Of a DNA stretch of 64,000 nucleotides, positions 25,057 through 34,186 are shown in pieces. The position numbers and the translations under genes are program-made. The notes beneath the pieces are model-generated. The model made no database searches. It saw only the letters and a list, made by a program, of their open reading frames with translations, and was not told the origin of the DNA. The stretch lies in contig JAWKZI010000006.1 of assembly GCA_041396045.1 (NCBI GenBank), positions 155,531 through 219,530 of the forward strand, written 5' to 3'. The stretch comes from SHZI01 sp041396045 (GTDB lineage Bacteria > Pseudomonadota > Gammaproteobacteria > Steroidobacterales > GCA-2729495). Numbering within the stretch: the stretch's first letter is position 1; each line of letters opens with the position of its first letter.

Positions 25057-26895
25057 ATGAGCCACTCCAACCGAAAGCTGATTGCAGGGGTCGCCGCGCT
25101 GACCGTGGTTGCCGGCAACGTCGCAGCGGAAACACAGGGCGTTGCTGAGAAGGCCGGCGGCTACTGGACGGCGGAGCAGGCCGACGCCATTCTGCAGAAG
25201 ACCCTGCGCGTGCATCTGGCGCCATCGCTGAACGGCCTGTCGGTCGAGGAGCGCACAGCGCTGCAGAAGCTGCTGGCAGTGGGGCAGATCATGCAACGTC
25301 TGTACGAGGAGTCGCGGCATCCACAGGCACTGGCCGCGCATGATGAACTGTTGCGGGTGACCGGCACAGAACTGGATCCCGGGCGCGGGCAGATGCTTCG
25401 CGATCTGTATCGGTTGAGTAGCGGGCCGATCATTACTTCCCTGGATAACCGGCGTTTACCATTCCTCCCGGTTGCTGATGAAACGCCGGGGAAGAATGTC
25501 TATCCGGCAGGCATAGGCAGAGACGAAATCGACAGGTTGCTCGCTCAGCACCCGGAACTGCAACCAGAGCTGATGCACCTGCGCTACGTTGTGCGTCGAA
25601 ATCAGCCCGGCACCATTCAGCGCGATCTGCAGGCCCTCAAGCGGCACCCGGTCCTGGCAGTGCTCCATCCGGGACTGACGGATGAGCTGATTCATGCGCA
25701 GGCCAATCCCGCGGAGCATTCGCTCTACGCGATCCCGTACTCGGTTGCCTATGCCGATGACCTCATGCGGGCATACAAACTGCTGTTTGATGCGGCGCAG
25801 GCGCTTGGCCAGTCTGATCCGGCATTTTCCCGTTATCTGCGCAACCGTGCCCGCGATCTGCTCGCTGACGACTACGAGGCGGGTGACGCTGCCTGGGTCA
25901 CGGGCCACTTCAAGAACCTGAACGCACAAATCGGGTCTTACGAGACCTATGACGATCAGCTCTATGGTGTCAAAACCTTCTTTGGTCTTAGCGTGCTGAT
26001 TCGCGATCCCGAACGCAGTGCGGAACTCGCCGCCGCCACGCAAGGGTTACAAGCCATAGAAGACTCCCTGCCATACGAGTCAACGCGACGCATTCGTGAA
26101 GATATCCCGGTCGGGGTCTATACCGTTGTCGCCGATTTCGGTCAGGCGCGTGGTGCCAATACGGCATCGATCCTGCCCAATGAAGCGTATCTCACCCGGC
26201 AGTACGGGCGGACGATCCTCCTGCGTGGAAACATACTGACCAATGCCAGGCTCTTCGAAGTTGCCAGGGCGTCCTTCGAAGCTGCAATCGATGTACGACA
26301 TCATGCGGATCTCACAGCGGAAGGGAGCCTCCAGCGAACGCTGTGGCACGAGATCGGTCATTATCTGGGCGTCGATCTGACACGTGACGGGCGCGATCTT
26401 GACGAAGCCCTGCAGGACGCCTCTGATCTCTATGAGGAAATGAAGGCTGACCTGGTATCGCTGTTTGCCGTGCGCCAGCTCACCACCCGCGGTTACTACA
26501 CGCCAGACCAGGCCAGGGCCGTCTACGCAGCGGGTATTCTGCGTGTCCTGCAGAAGACAGAGCCGCGCAGGACCCAGCCTTACCAGACCATGCAGCTCAT
26601 GCAGTGGAACTGGTTGCTGGAACAAGGCGTGCTGACCTTCAACAGCAGGAACCAGACCATGGATATCCACTACGATCGCTACCATGACGCCGTCGGCAAG
26701 CTGCTGGCAGAGGTGCTGTCGATTCAGAGTGAAGGCAATCGGGAGCGGGCTGAGTCCTTCGTCAAGCGCTACACGGCCTGGGATCCCGCTCTGCACGGCG
26801 TGGTGGCCGGGAGAATGCAGGCGCAGGAGACCTATCGCTACGCACTGCTGACTTACGAGGCGATTGGTGATCCGCCACCGGTTGCAGTACCGTGA
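25057..26895 (+). CDS. Exported zinc peptidase resembling dipeptidyl-peptidase III (M49-like)
   Basis: A 612-residue protein with signal peptide (KLIAGVAALTVVAGNVAAET). Candidate zinc site: HEIGH at residues 431-435 and EEMKAD at 460-465. In M49 peptidases the motifs are a hexapeptide HExxGH and EExRAE/D; the order and the acidic second motif fit, but here the first motif is the five-residue HExxH type and the spacing (29 residues) is short. The surrounding SILPNEAYLTRQYGRTILLR and DLYEEMKADLVSLFAVRQL resemble bacterial M49-like proteins. I infer a periplasmic or outer-membrane metallopeptidase; substrate unknown. ATG 25057 is preferred over the upstream frame start at 25003 because the signal peptide begins there. 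A 12-nt gap leads to DUF488. Confidence 0.6.
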   Translation: MSHSNRKLIAGVAALTVVAGNVAAETQGVAEKAGGYWTAEQADAILQKTLRVHLAPSLNGLSVEERTALQKLLAVGQIMQRLYEESRHPQALAAHDELLRVTGTELDPGRGQMLRDLYRLSSGPIITSLDNRRLPFLPVADETPGKNVYPAGIGRDEIDRLLAQHPELQPELMHLRYVVRRNQPGTIQRDLQALKRHPVLAVLHPGLTDELIHAQANPAEHSLYAIPYSVAYADDLMRAYKLLFDAAQALGQSDPAFSRYLRNRARDLLADDYEAGDAAWVTGHFKNLNAQIGSYETYDDQLYGVKTFFGLSVLIRDPERSAELAAATQGLQAIEDSLPYESTRRIREDIPVGVYTVVADFGQARGANTASILPNEAYLTRQYGRTILLRGNILTNARLFEVARASFEAAIDVRHHADLTAEGSLQRTLWHEIGHYLGVDLTRDGRDLDEALQDASDLYEEMKADLVSLFAVRQLTTRGYYTPDQARAVYAAGILRVLQKTEPRRTQPYQTMQLMQWNWLLEQGVLTFNSRNQTMDIHYDRYHDAVGKLLAEVLSIQSEGNRERAESFVKRYTAWDPALHGVVAGRMQAQETYRYALLTYEAIGDPPPVAVP

Positions 26896-26907
26896 AGAGG
26901 CTTGGTC

Positions 26908-27444
26908 ATGACGCTTCCGTTTTTCACGATCGGCCATTCCACACGGACGGTTGAGGAGTTTCTGGAGCTGCTGCGAGCCGCCCGGGTGAGCTTCGTCGTC
27001 GACATCCGGACGGTACCCAGATCTAGAACCAACCCCCAATACAACCGGGATGTACTGCCGGACACGCTGGCCGCATTTGACGTCGGCTACGAACACATTG
27101 CCACGCTCGGTGGCTTGCGCAGCAAGTCAAAAGAAGTAACGCCGGATATCAATGGCTTCTGGGAAAACCGCAGCTTTCACAACTATGCCGACTACGCGCT
27201 CAGCGCATCCTTCCGGGAAGGCCTGGACCGGCTGATTGCCCTGGGCCGCACGCAACGCTGCGCGATGATGTGCTCGGAAGCAGTCTGGTGGCGTTGTCAT
27301 CGCCGCATCGTTTCGGACCATCTTATTGCGCGGGGCGAGGCGGTCTTTCACCTGATGAACAAGGACAGCGTCGTGCCAGCGAACCTGACTGAAGGCGCCA
27401 TTGTCCGAAAAGCCGTAGTGACCTACCCGCCGACTGCCGCTTAG
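26908..27444 (+). CDS. DUF488 family protein
   Basis: A 178-residue DUF488 protein. Family motifs: the N-terminal FFTIGHSTRTVEEFLELLR, VVDIRTVPRSRTNPQYN, the central LGGLR and the C-terminal cysteine-bearing CAMMCSEAVWWRCHRRIVSD, characteristic of the family. The biochemical role is unknown; nucleic-acid-related functions have been suggested for relatives. ATG 26908 has GAAGAGG 8 nt upstream; the frame could begin at TTG 26902. The stop overlaps the end of the convergent EamA gene by 4 bp. Confidence 0.88.
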   Translation: MTLPFFTIGHSTRTVEEFLELLRAARVSFVVDIRTVPRSRTNPQYNRDVLPDTLAAFDVGYEHIATLGGLRSKSKEVTPDINGFWENRSFHNYADYALSASFREGLDRLIALGRTQRCAMMCSEAVWWRCHRRIVSDHLIARGEAVFHLMNKDSVVPANLTEGAIVRKAVVTYPPTAA

Positions 27445-28385
27445 CGGGGTGTGCCGGCAGGAGCAGGCGCCTTCAGGTTGGGACCGGCGATGAGTATGCC
27501 GACCCCGACCAGCAACATGCCGGTGAGGTGAAACAGCCGGAAGGCCTCGCCCAGAAAGAGTACGGACAGCACCGCGCCGATCACCGGCATCACGTTCATG
27601 AACTGGCCGGTTGCCGCTGCACCCACCAGTTCCACGCCGCGATTGAAAAACAGGTAGGCCACCAGCGAAGGAAACACCGAGACATAGGCGATGGCCAGCC
27701 AGCTGGCTGTTTGCGGAACGATCAGCCGACCGGAGTAAACCTCCCACACATACAAGGGCAGGATAAACACGACGCCGACGATCAGCGTTGCAGCCATGAA
27801 GCTGAGCGGGTGAACCTTTGGCCGCCGCCGCAGGTAGACCGAGTAAATCGACCAGATCAGCACCGCCACACCGATGATGGCATCGCCGGTGTTGATGTGT
27901 ATGCCGAGTAGCAGATGCAGGTCGCCGCGCGCCAGAATCACCAGCACGCCAGTCAGTGATACGACTACACCGACGATCTGGCGGACCGACACACGATCCT
28001 GAAGCAGCAGCGCACCAACCACCAGAATAAGCGCCGGCTGGGCGGCTTGCAGCAACATGGCATTCAGCGCCGTGGTGGTCTGCAGGCCCGAGTAAAGCAG
28101 GGTGTTGAACGCCCCGATCCCCAGAACGCCAAGCAACAAAAGCATGCGCCAGCTTTGTATCAGCAGCGGCCAGTCTGCCTTCAGGTGGCGCCAGGCGAAG
28201 GGCAGTAACAGCAGGAGTGCAAAGCTCCACCGCCAGAACGTGAGGGCGACCGGCGGCACCAGGTCGCGCGCACCTCTGGCCACGATCGCATTACCGGCCC
28301 AGAACAAGGCGGTAAACGACAGCAGCGCATAGGCTGAGTTCCAGAGCGGCGCAATCATTGTCCGCACGGCATTCGGTGGTCGCAT
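27441..28385 (-). CDS. EamA/DMT-superfamily transporter
   Basis: Inner-membrane permease of 314 residues with about ten hydrophobic segments forming two EamA repeats. Repeat landmarks: ALFWAGNAIVARGARDLVPP with ALTFWRWSFALLLLLPFAW in the first half and AYLFFNRGVELVGAAATGQF with PVIGAVLSVLFLGEAF in the second. The family exports amino acids, metabolites or drugs; no substrate can be assigned. An internal Met at about 28355 (MIAPLWNSAYALLSF) is an alternative start and gives a typical short N-terminus. It is separated from the RND permease stop by a short gap and runs in the same direction. Confidence 0.87.
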   Translation of the reverse strand: MRPPNAVRTMIAPLWNSAYALLSFTALFWAGNAIVARGARDLVPPVALTFWRWSFALLLLLPFAWRHLKADWPLLIQSWRMLLLLGVLGIGAFNTLLYSGLQTTTALNAMLLQAAQPALILVVGALLLQDRVSVRQIVGVVVSLTGVLVILARGDLHLLLGIHINTGDAIIGVAVLIWSIYSVYLRRRPKVHPLSFMAATLIVGVVFILPLYVWEVYSGRLIVPQTASWLAIAYVSVFPSLVAYLFFNRGVELVGAAATGQFMNVMPVIGAVLSVLFLGEAFRLFHLTGMLLVGVGILIAGPNLKAPAPAGTPR

Positions 28386-28412
28386 GCTCGGAATGGGCCT
28401 GAAGCAGCCCTC

Positions 28413-31400
28413 CTAGGTTGCCATGTCCTGAATGCGGTCACGCAAGTCACGCGTTGTGCGACGAACGATGACAAAAAACAGCGGGATATAAAAGATTGCC
28501 AGAACCGTAGCCGTCAACATGCCGCCGATCACGGCGGTCCCGATCGCGATGCGGCTGTTGGCGCCGGCACCGGTCGAAACGGCGAGGGGCAGCACGCCGA
28601 AGATGAAGGCCAGGCTGGTCATCAGGATGGGGCGCAGCCGGATCCTTGCGGCTTCGATGGCGGCCTCGATGATGCGCTTGCCCTTACGCTCTGCCTGCTC
28701 GGCGAATTCGATCATCAGGATGGCGTTTTTTGCTGCCAGTCCCATTGTGGTCAGCAAACCGATCTGCAGATAGACGTCGTTTTCCAGCCCACGCAGCGTC
28801 ACCGCGAGAATCGCGCCGACCAGTCCGAGCGGGATGATGAGCAACACGGCGATCGGAATCGTCCAGCTTTCATACAACGCCGCCAGACAGAGGAAGACCA
28901 CGAGCAAGGACAAGCCATACAGGAATGGTGCCTGGCCCGCCGACAGCCGCTCCTGATAGGACAGGCCACTCCAGGCGACAGAGGTGCCGGGCGACGCTTC
29001 AGCCAGCCGGGACATGGCGTCCATCGCTTCACCGGAACTCTTGCCCGGTGCCGCCCGACCCTGGAACTCGTAGGAAGGCACGCCGGAAAAACGTGAAAGC
29101 GTTGGCGGCACCGCCGACCAGCTCATGGTGGCAAAGGATGAAAACGGCGTCATCGCCCCATTGGAAGACCGAACGTACCACTGCGAGAGATCCTGTGGCT
29201 CGGCCCGGTAAGGTGCATCGCCCTGGACATACACGCGCTTGACCCTGCCGCGATCGTTGAAGTCGTTAACGTATCGTCCGCCCCATGCTGTTGCCAGTGT
29301 CGTGTTGACATCGCCCGGGTTGAGTCCGAGCACCGCAAGCTTCTGCTGGTCAATATTGATCTTGAGGGTTGGCCGGTCTTCCAGTTCGGTTGACCGGACG
29401 CCCGTCACCGTCGGATCCTGACGTGCCGCTGCCAGGAGCTTGTCGCGGGCAGCCTTGAATTCTTCACGGGTCAGCTCGCCGGTATTCCGCAACTCCATCG
29501 TGAACCCGTCCACCTGACCCAGGCCGCGTACAGCCGGCGGCATCAGTACAAACACATCGACATCGCGCAAGGCTGCAAATGCCGTGGATGCGCGCCGGGT
29601 GATGGCCTCGGCAGTGTTCTGCTTGCCGGGGCGCTTGTCCCAATCCGCCAGCGCCAGAAAGCCCTGGCCGGTATTCTGACCACTGGTTCCGCTGACCGTT
29701 AACATCGCCTTGACGTTGGCTGCTTCCTCCGTGAGGAAGTAGTGCTCGATGGCCTCTTGCGCCTCGACGGTGGGGCCCAGTGTCGCGGCTGGCGGCAAAT
29801 TGAAGATAACCATCGCGCCGCCCTGGTCCTCGTTCGGCAGGAAGCTGGTGGGCAATCGGACGAACATCAACAGAAGCAGCGCCACGACGACCCCATAGAC
29901 CAGCAGCAACTGCCACTTTCGATTGACGCTGCCGCCAATTGCATGGGTGTAGCGATCGGCATTGCGCTTGAACATGCTGTTGAACCAGTTCTGCGCGGGC
30001 GCCAGCCAAGCACCCAGCCGGCCACCCTCACGTTCCTCCGGCCGCTTCAGCAATGTGGCGGTTAACGCCGGCGTCAGGATCAGGGCGACCAGAACTGACA
30101 ATGTCATCGCCGAAATAATCGTCAGTGAAAACTGCCGATAGATGACGCCGGTAGAGCCGCCGAAAAATGCCATTGGCAGGAACACCGCCGACAGCACCAG
30201 GCCGATCGCCACCAGGGCGACCTGGATCTCGCGCATCGACTCAATGGTGGCTTCCTTTGGCGACATCTGCGGGTTTTCGGCCATCAACCGTTCCACGTTC
30301 TCGACCACGACGATGGCGTCGTCGACCAGCAGGCCGATGGCCAGCACGAGCCCGAACAGGGTCAGGGTATTGATCGAGTATCCGGCAACCGCCAGCACGG
30401 CGAAGGTACCAAGGATGACGACCGGGACGGCGATCGTCGGGATCAACGTGGCGCGCCAGCCCTGGAGAAAAACGAACATGACGATCACCACCAGGAAGAT
30501 GGCGGCGATCAGCGTCTTGACGACTTCCGTGACGGACAGCTTGATGAAGGAAGTGGTGTCGAAGGGGAAGGCATAGGTGAATCCGGCCGGGAAGTCGGCC
30601 GACTGGTCCTTGATCGCCTGCTTGACGAGTTGGGCAGTTTTCAGGGCGTCGGCACCGGGCGACATCATGATTGCGATGCCAGCGCCCGGATGGCCGTTGA
30701 TGTGACTGACGATGTCGTAGCTTTCGGCGCCGAGTTCGACCCGCGCAACATCCGACAGCTTGACGGTAGAGCCATCGGTTTCCGTCTTCAGAATGATGTC
30801 GCGGAACTGCTGGGGCGTCGTGAAACGCGATTGCGCGGTAACGGTGGCATCCAGCCGTTGCGAGGCAGGCATTGGTTGCCCGCCGATCTCGCCGGCCGCA
30901 ATTTCGGTGTTCTGGGCCTGAACTGCTGCCATGACGTCACCCGGCATCAGCGCGAAACTGGCAAGTCGGCTGGGATCCAGCCAGATGCGCATGGCGTAGG
31001 GGGCACCGAAGACCTGGGTGTCGCCCACACCGGGGATACGACCGATGACGTCCTGCATGGTCGAGACCATGTAGTCGGAGACATCCTGATTCGTGCGCTG
31101 GTCCGTCTCGTCGTATACCGCTGCCACCATCAGAAAGTCCGGATTCGACTTGGTGACCCTGAGCCCTTGCTGTTGCACTTGCTGGGGGAGTCGGGGCAGT
31201 GCCGCCTGCACCTTGTTCTGAACCTGCACCTGGGCAATGTCCGCATCGGTGCCCTTTTCGAAGGTAGCCGTAATAACCACCTGTCCGCGCGAACTGGACG
31301 ACGACTTGAAGTACATCAGCCCGTCAATGCCCGTGAGCTGCTGTTCGATCACCTGGGTAACGCTGTTTTCCAGGGTCTCGGCAGACGCTCCCGGATAGCT

Positions 31401-31544
31401 GGCGCGGATGTTGACGTTGGGCGGGGCTACATCAGGGTACTGCTCGGTTGGCAGCAGGTAGATAGCCCCGGCACCAAGCAGCATGACGATGATGGCAATG
31501 ACCCAGGCAAAGATCGGCCGGTCGATAAAGATCCGCGACAGCAT
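28413..31544 (-). CDS. RND multidrug efflux permease (AcrB/MexB type, HAE1)
   Basis: Proton-driven trimeric inner-membrane pump of 1043 residues. N-terminal MLSRIFIDRPIFAWVIAIIV and a first periplasmic loop with YPGASAETLENSVTQVIEQQ are standard. The paired proton-relay aspartates lie in the fourth membrane segment (LAIGLLVDDAIVVVENV); FFGGSTGVIYRQFSLTI, and in the second half GLAAKNAILMIEFAE, match HAE1 pumps. It is uninterrupted over 3.1 kb, in contrast to the second RND gene. It lies 6 bp downstream of its adaptor gene; no outer-membrane channel gene is present, so a TolC-like partner elsewhere is expected. Substrates cannot be predicted. Confidence 0.93.
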   Translation of the reverse strand: MLSRIFIDRPIFAWVIAIIVMLLGAGAIYLLPTEQYPDVAPPNVNIRASYPGASAETLENSVTQVIEQQLTGIDGLMYFKSSSSSRGQVVITATFEKGTDADIAQVQVQNKVQAALPRLPQQVQQQGLRVTKSNPDFLMVAAVYDETDQRTNQDVSDYMVSTMQDVIGRIPGVGDTQVFGAPYAMRIWLDPSRLASFALMPGDVMAAVQAQNTEIAAGEIGGQPMPASQRLDATVTAQSRFTTPQQFRDIILKTETDGSTVKLSDVARVELGAESYDIVSHINGHPGAGIAIMMSPGADALKTAQLVKQAIKDQSADFPAGFTYAFPFDTTSFIKLSVTEVVKTLIAAIFLVVIVMFVFLQGWRATLIPTIAVPVVILGTFAVLAVAGYSINTLTLFGLVLAIGLLVDDAIVVVENVERLMAENPQMSPKEATIESMREIQVALVAIGLVLSAVFLPMAFFGGSTGVIYRQFSLTIISAMTLSVLVALILTPALTATLLKRPEEREGGRLGAWLAPAQNWFNSMFKRNADRYTHAIGGSVNRKWQLLLVYGVVVALLLLMFVRLPTSFLPNEDQGGAMVIFNLPPAATLGPTVEAQEAIEHYFLTEEAANVKAMLTVSGTSGQNTGQGFLALADWDKRPGKQNTAEAITRRASTAFAALRDVDVFVLMPPAVRGLGQVDGFTMELRNTGELTREEFKAARDKLLAAARQDPTVTGVRSTELEDRPTLKINIDQQKLAVLGLNPGDVNTTLATAWGGRYVNDFNDRGRVKRVYVQGDAPYRAEPQDLSQWYVRSSNGAMTPFSSFATMSWSAVPPTLSRFSGVPSYEFQGRAAPGKSSGEAMDAMSRLAEASPGTSVAWSGLSYQERLSAGQAPFLYGLSLLVVFLCLAALYESWTIPIAVLLIIPLGLVGAILAVTLRGLENDVYLQIGLLTTMGLAAKNAILMIEFAEQAERKGKRIIEAAIEAARIRLRPILMTSLAFIFGVLPLAVSTGAGANSRIAIGTAVIGGMLTATVLAIFYIPLFFVIVRRTTRDLRDRIQDMAT

Positions 31545-31550
31545 TTTTGG

Positions 31551-32834
31551 TCAGCCCCCGCTCGCACCCGCCGCGGCATCCACATCGCCTTTGGCCGCAG
31601 CCGGTATTTGCGGCGTTCCAACCTTTACCGGCGTGACGGAAGCGCCAGGCTGCACTTTGCCAAGACCTTCGGTAATCACCTTGTCGCCAGGCTTGAGTCC
31701 GGCAGTAACCACCCAATCCGTGCCGACAACCCGCGTAGCTGTCACATCACGCTTGACCACCTTGTTGTCGTCGCCAACGATCAGTACCGTGGCATTTCCT
31801 TTTGGATCAAGGCGGACGCCGGCCTGGGGCACGAGGATTGCCTGCGTGTCGACCATCTGGGCAAAGACCGCACGCACAAACATCCCCGGCAGCAACAAGC
31901 CTTGTGGATTGGCGAAGCGGACCCGCAAGGCGATAGTGCCAGTGCGCTCGTCGACAGTCGTTTCCGAGAACTCCAGCGTGCCGCTTTGTGCGTATTCACT
32001 GCCATCCGGCAGCCTGAGGCGTACGTCGGTGCTGGCCTTAGTCACGCCATCCTGGCTGAGCGCACGGCGCAGTTCCAGAACATCGGCGCTCGATTGCTGT
32101 ATGTCTACAGCAATGGGATCAAGCTGCTGGATGTCTGCCAGCGGGTCGCTCTGGTTGGCGGTCACCAAAGCACCTTCGGTGAACAGGGAGCGACCGATCC
32201 GGCCACTGATGGGCGCCGGAACTGTTGTGAACTTCAGGTTGATTTCAGCGGTCTGCAGGGCCGCCTCTGCCTGTAGTACGGTGGCGGCGGCCAGATTGGC
32301 CTGGGCAAAAATGTCGGCGTAATCCTGCTTGCTGACGACCCCGCTGTCTTGCAGGTCACGAAAGCGATCAGCCTTGGCCCGCGTTGCCTCGGCATTGGCG
32401 CGTGCCCCGGCCAGATTGGCTTTGGCCTGCGCGACAGCGGCCTGATAAAGGGAAGGGTCGATCTGATAGAGCGGTTTTCCCTGCTTGACTTCGGAGCCCT
32501 CGGTAAACAGGCGGCGCCGGATAATGCCGGTTACCTGTGGGCGGACATCCGAGCTGCTATAGGCCGAAGTGCGCCCGCCGAGCTCAATGGTCAGCGGAAC
32601 GCTGGTCTGCTGGACGACGACATAGCCGACCTTGGTCTCCCGGCCACCGGCGGAACCAGGCCGCGTCTGGGGACTATCACACCCGGCGAGCAAGGGCAGA
32701 ACCGCGGCCATGACTGCCATCAGAACTACACCCACTGCGGCTCTGGGCAGATCACGTGGGGGAGCGGTGCGGGGCTGGGTGCGGATTGCCGGTGGTGAAT
32801 TCCGGGATGCGGCGTTCTGGGCGATTGTTATCAC
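31551..32834 (-). CDS. RND periplasmic adaptor (AcrA/MexA type), lipoprotein
   Basis: Membrane-fusion protein bridging the RND permease to an outer-membrane channel. A hydrophobic signal ends in a lipobox LLAGCDSPQ, so the mature protein is lipid-anchored. The lipoyl half-motif VRPQVTGIIRRRLFTEGSEV precedes an alpha-helical hairpin (QAKANLAGARANAEATRAKA) and the second half-motif FTTVPAPISGRIGRSLFTEG; beta-barrel and membrane-proximal domains follow. The annotated start is GTG 32834 with a long N-terminal tail before the signal; the true start may be internal. A 213-bp gap separates it from the divergent second adaptor gene. Confidence 0.9.
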   Translation of the reverse strand: MITIAQNAASRNSPPAIRTQPRTAPPRDLPRAAVGVVLMAVMAAVLPLLAGCDSPQTRPGSAGGRETKVGYVVVQQTSVPLTIELGGRTSAYSSSDVRPQVTGIIRRRLFTEGSEVKQGKPLYQIDPSLYQAAVAQAKANLAGARANAEATRAKADRFRDLQDSGVVSKQDYADIFAQANLAAATVLQAEAALQTAEINLKFTTVPAPISGRIGRSLFTEGALVTANQSDPLADIQQLDPIAVDIQQSSADVLELRRALSQDGVTKASTDVRLRLPDGSEYAQSGTLEFSETTVDERTGTIALRVRFANPQGLLLPGMFVRAVFAQMVDTQAILVPQAGVRLDPKGNATVLIVGDDNKVVKRDVTATRVVGTDWVVTAGLKPGDKVITEGLGKVQPGASVTPVKVGTPQIPAAAKGDVDAAAGASGG

Positions 32835-33047
32835 AATGTCACTTTGGTTATTAATGGCTGGTTATCAGAAGTTAGCCGCACAGCGGCGCTGCCGCCGTGT
32901 GAACAAGCCGGGGGCGTATTCTAGAACAAGTAGGGCGACTTACCCGATAGCGCAATCATCTCTACAATATCCGGCTCGTCGCGCCGTCATCCGGCCGGCC
33001 ACGCAATCACCATCAGGCGCTACCAGGCGTAGCTCGGGGGAAAAGAA

Positions 33048-34175
33048 ATGCGACGTCCGATGCTCTACATGCTCATTGCAGTCGGGCTGTTTTTCGGCGC
33101 GCTTTTCGGCTGGAAGGCGTTTATCGGCGCCCAGATCAAGGCGGCGATGGCTGCAGCGACATTCCCGCCAGTCACGGTGTCCACCACGAAATCCACTGCA
33201 GAAACCTGGACTCCGGCGATATCGGCGGTGGGCTCACTGCGCGCTGAACAAGGCGTTGATGTCACCTCGCAGGTGGCCGGGCAGATTACCGCCATTCATT
33301 TTGAATCGGGCAGTTCAATGGCTGCAGGAGACCTGCTGGTCGAACTTTACTCTGCTGATGAGAAGGCCCAGCTCAACGGGTTGGTCGCGGACCGCAAGCT
33401 GGCCGAGACCAATCTTTCACGTACCCGTGACCTGATCAAGGAGAAGTTGGTTTCCCAATTCGATCTGGACACCCGTATCAACGATCTGGAACGTGCCCGG
33501 GCGGCTGAGGACAACCTGCGACTGAAGATCAGGCAGAAGTCGATCCGTGCACCCTTTGCCGGCCGGGTCGGCATTCGGCAGGTTGATCTGGGCCAGTACA
33601 TTCAGCCGGGCAACCCGATCGTCCGGCTGGAATCACGTGACCGGATGCTGGTGGACTTTCCGGTCGCGCAGCAGCAGTTGCCGAATCTGCGGGTCGATCA
33701 GCCGGTTGTTGTGCGGGTCGACACCTGGCCCGGGGAGACATTTCGCGGCGCGATCCGCGCCATCGAGCCGGCAGTTGACCGGGACACCCGCAACATCCGT
33801 GCGCGTGCCGTGGTGAACAACACGGATGGCAAGCTGTTGCCGGGCATGTTCGCCCGCATCGAAATCGAGTTGCCGGTCAGTGACAATGTTGTCACCGTTC
33901 CGCAGGCTGCCATCCTGCACAGCCCGTTTGGCGATGCCGTCTTTGTAGTTGAGCAGGGCAAGGACAAGGACGGTAAACCACAACTGACGGTGGCCAACAC
34001 CCGCGTTGTGACCGGTGCCAGGCGAGGCGACCAGGTGGCGATTTCATCCGGCCTGAAAGCGGGCACGACCGTGGTCACAGCCGGCCTGCAGAAGTTACGC
34101 AACGGCTCAGTTGTCGTTGTCGATAATTCAGTGCCGGTCAGCAACCAGCCCGCGCCAACGCCGGACAACAACTGA
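33048..34175 (+). CDS. RND periplasmic adaptor of the second efflux system (MexH-like)
   Basis: A 375-residue membrane-fusion protein. It has an uncleaved-looking N-terminal anchor (MLYMLIAVGLFFGALFGWKA) rather than a lipobox. Lipoyl halves: GVDVTSQVAGQITAIHFESG and KSIRAPFAGRVGIRQVDLGQ, flanking a short helical hairpin; the beta-barrel and MP domains follow (VRVDTWPGETFRGAIRAIEP). The type resembles MexH/AcrA-like adaptors paired with MexI-type permeases. A purine-rich GGGGGAAAAG precedes ATG 33048. The permease gene starts 11 bp after the stop. Intact. Confidence 0.9.
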   Translation: MRRPMLYMLIAVGLFFGALFGWKAFIGAQIKAAMAAATFPPVTVSTTKSTAETWTPAISAVGSLRAEQGVDVTSQVAGQITAIHFESGSSMAAGDLLVELYSADEKAQLNGLVADRKLAETNLSRTRDLIKEKLVSQFDLDTRINDLERARAAEDNLRLKIRQKSIRAPFAGRVGIRQVDLGQYIQPGNPIVRLESRDRMLVDFPVAQQQLPNLRVDQPVVVRVDTWPGETFRGAIRAIEPAVDRDTRNIRARAVVNNTDGKLLPGMFARIEIELPVSDNVVTVPQAAILHSPFGDAVFVVEQGKDKDGKPQLTVANTRVVTGARRGDQVAISSGLKAGTTVVTAGLQKLRNGSVVVVDNSVPVSNQPAPTPDNN

Positions 34176-34186
34176 CGGTCGCGACC

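Noticed and set aside
30630..32276. A 548-codon plus-strand open frame
   Set aside because: Mirror of the RND permease and adaptor genes; no domain and no start signal.
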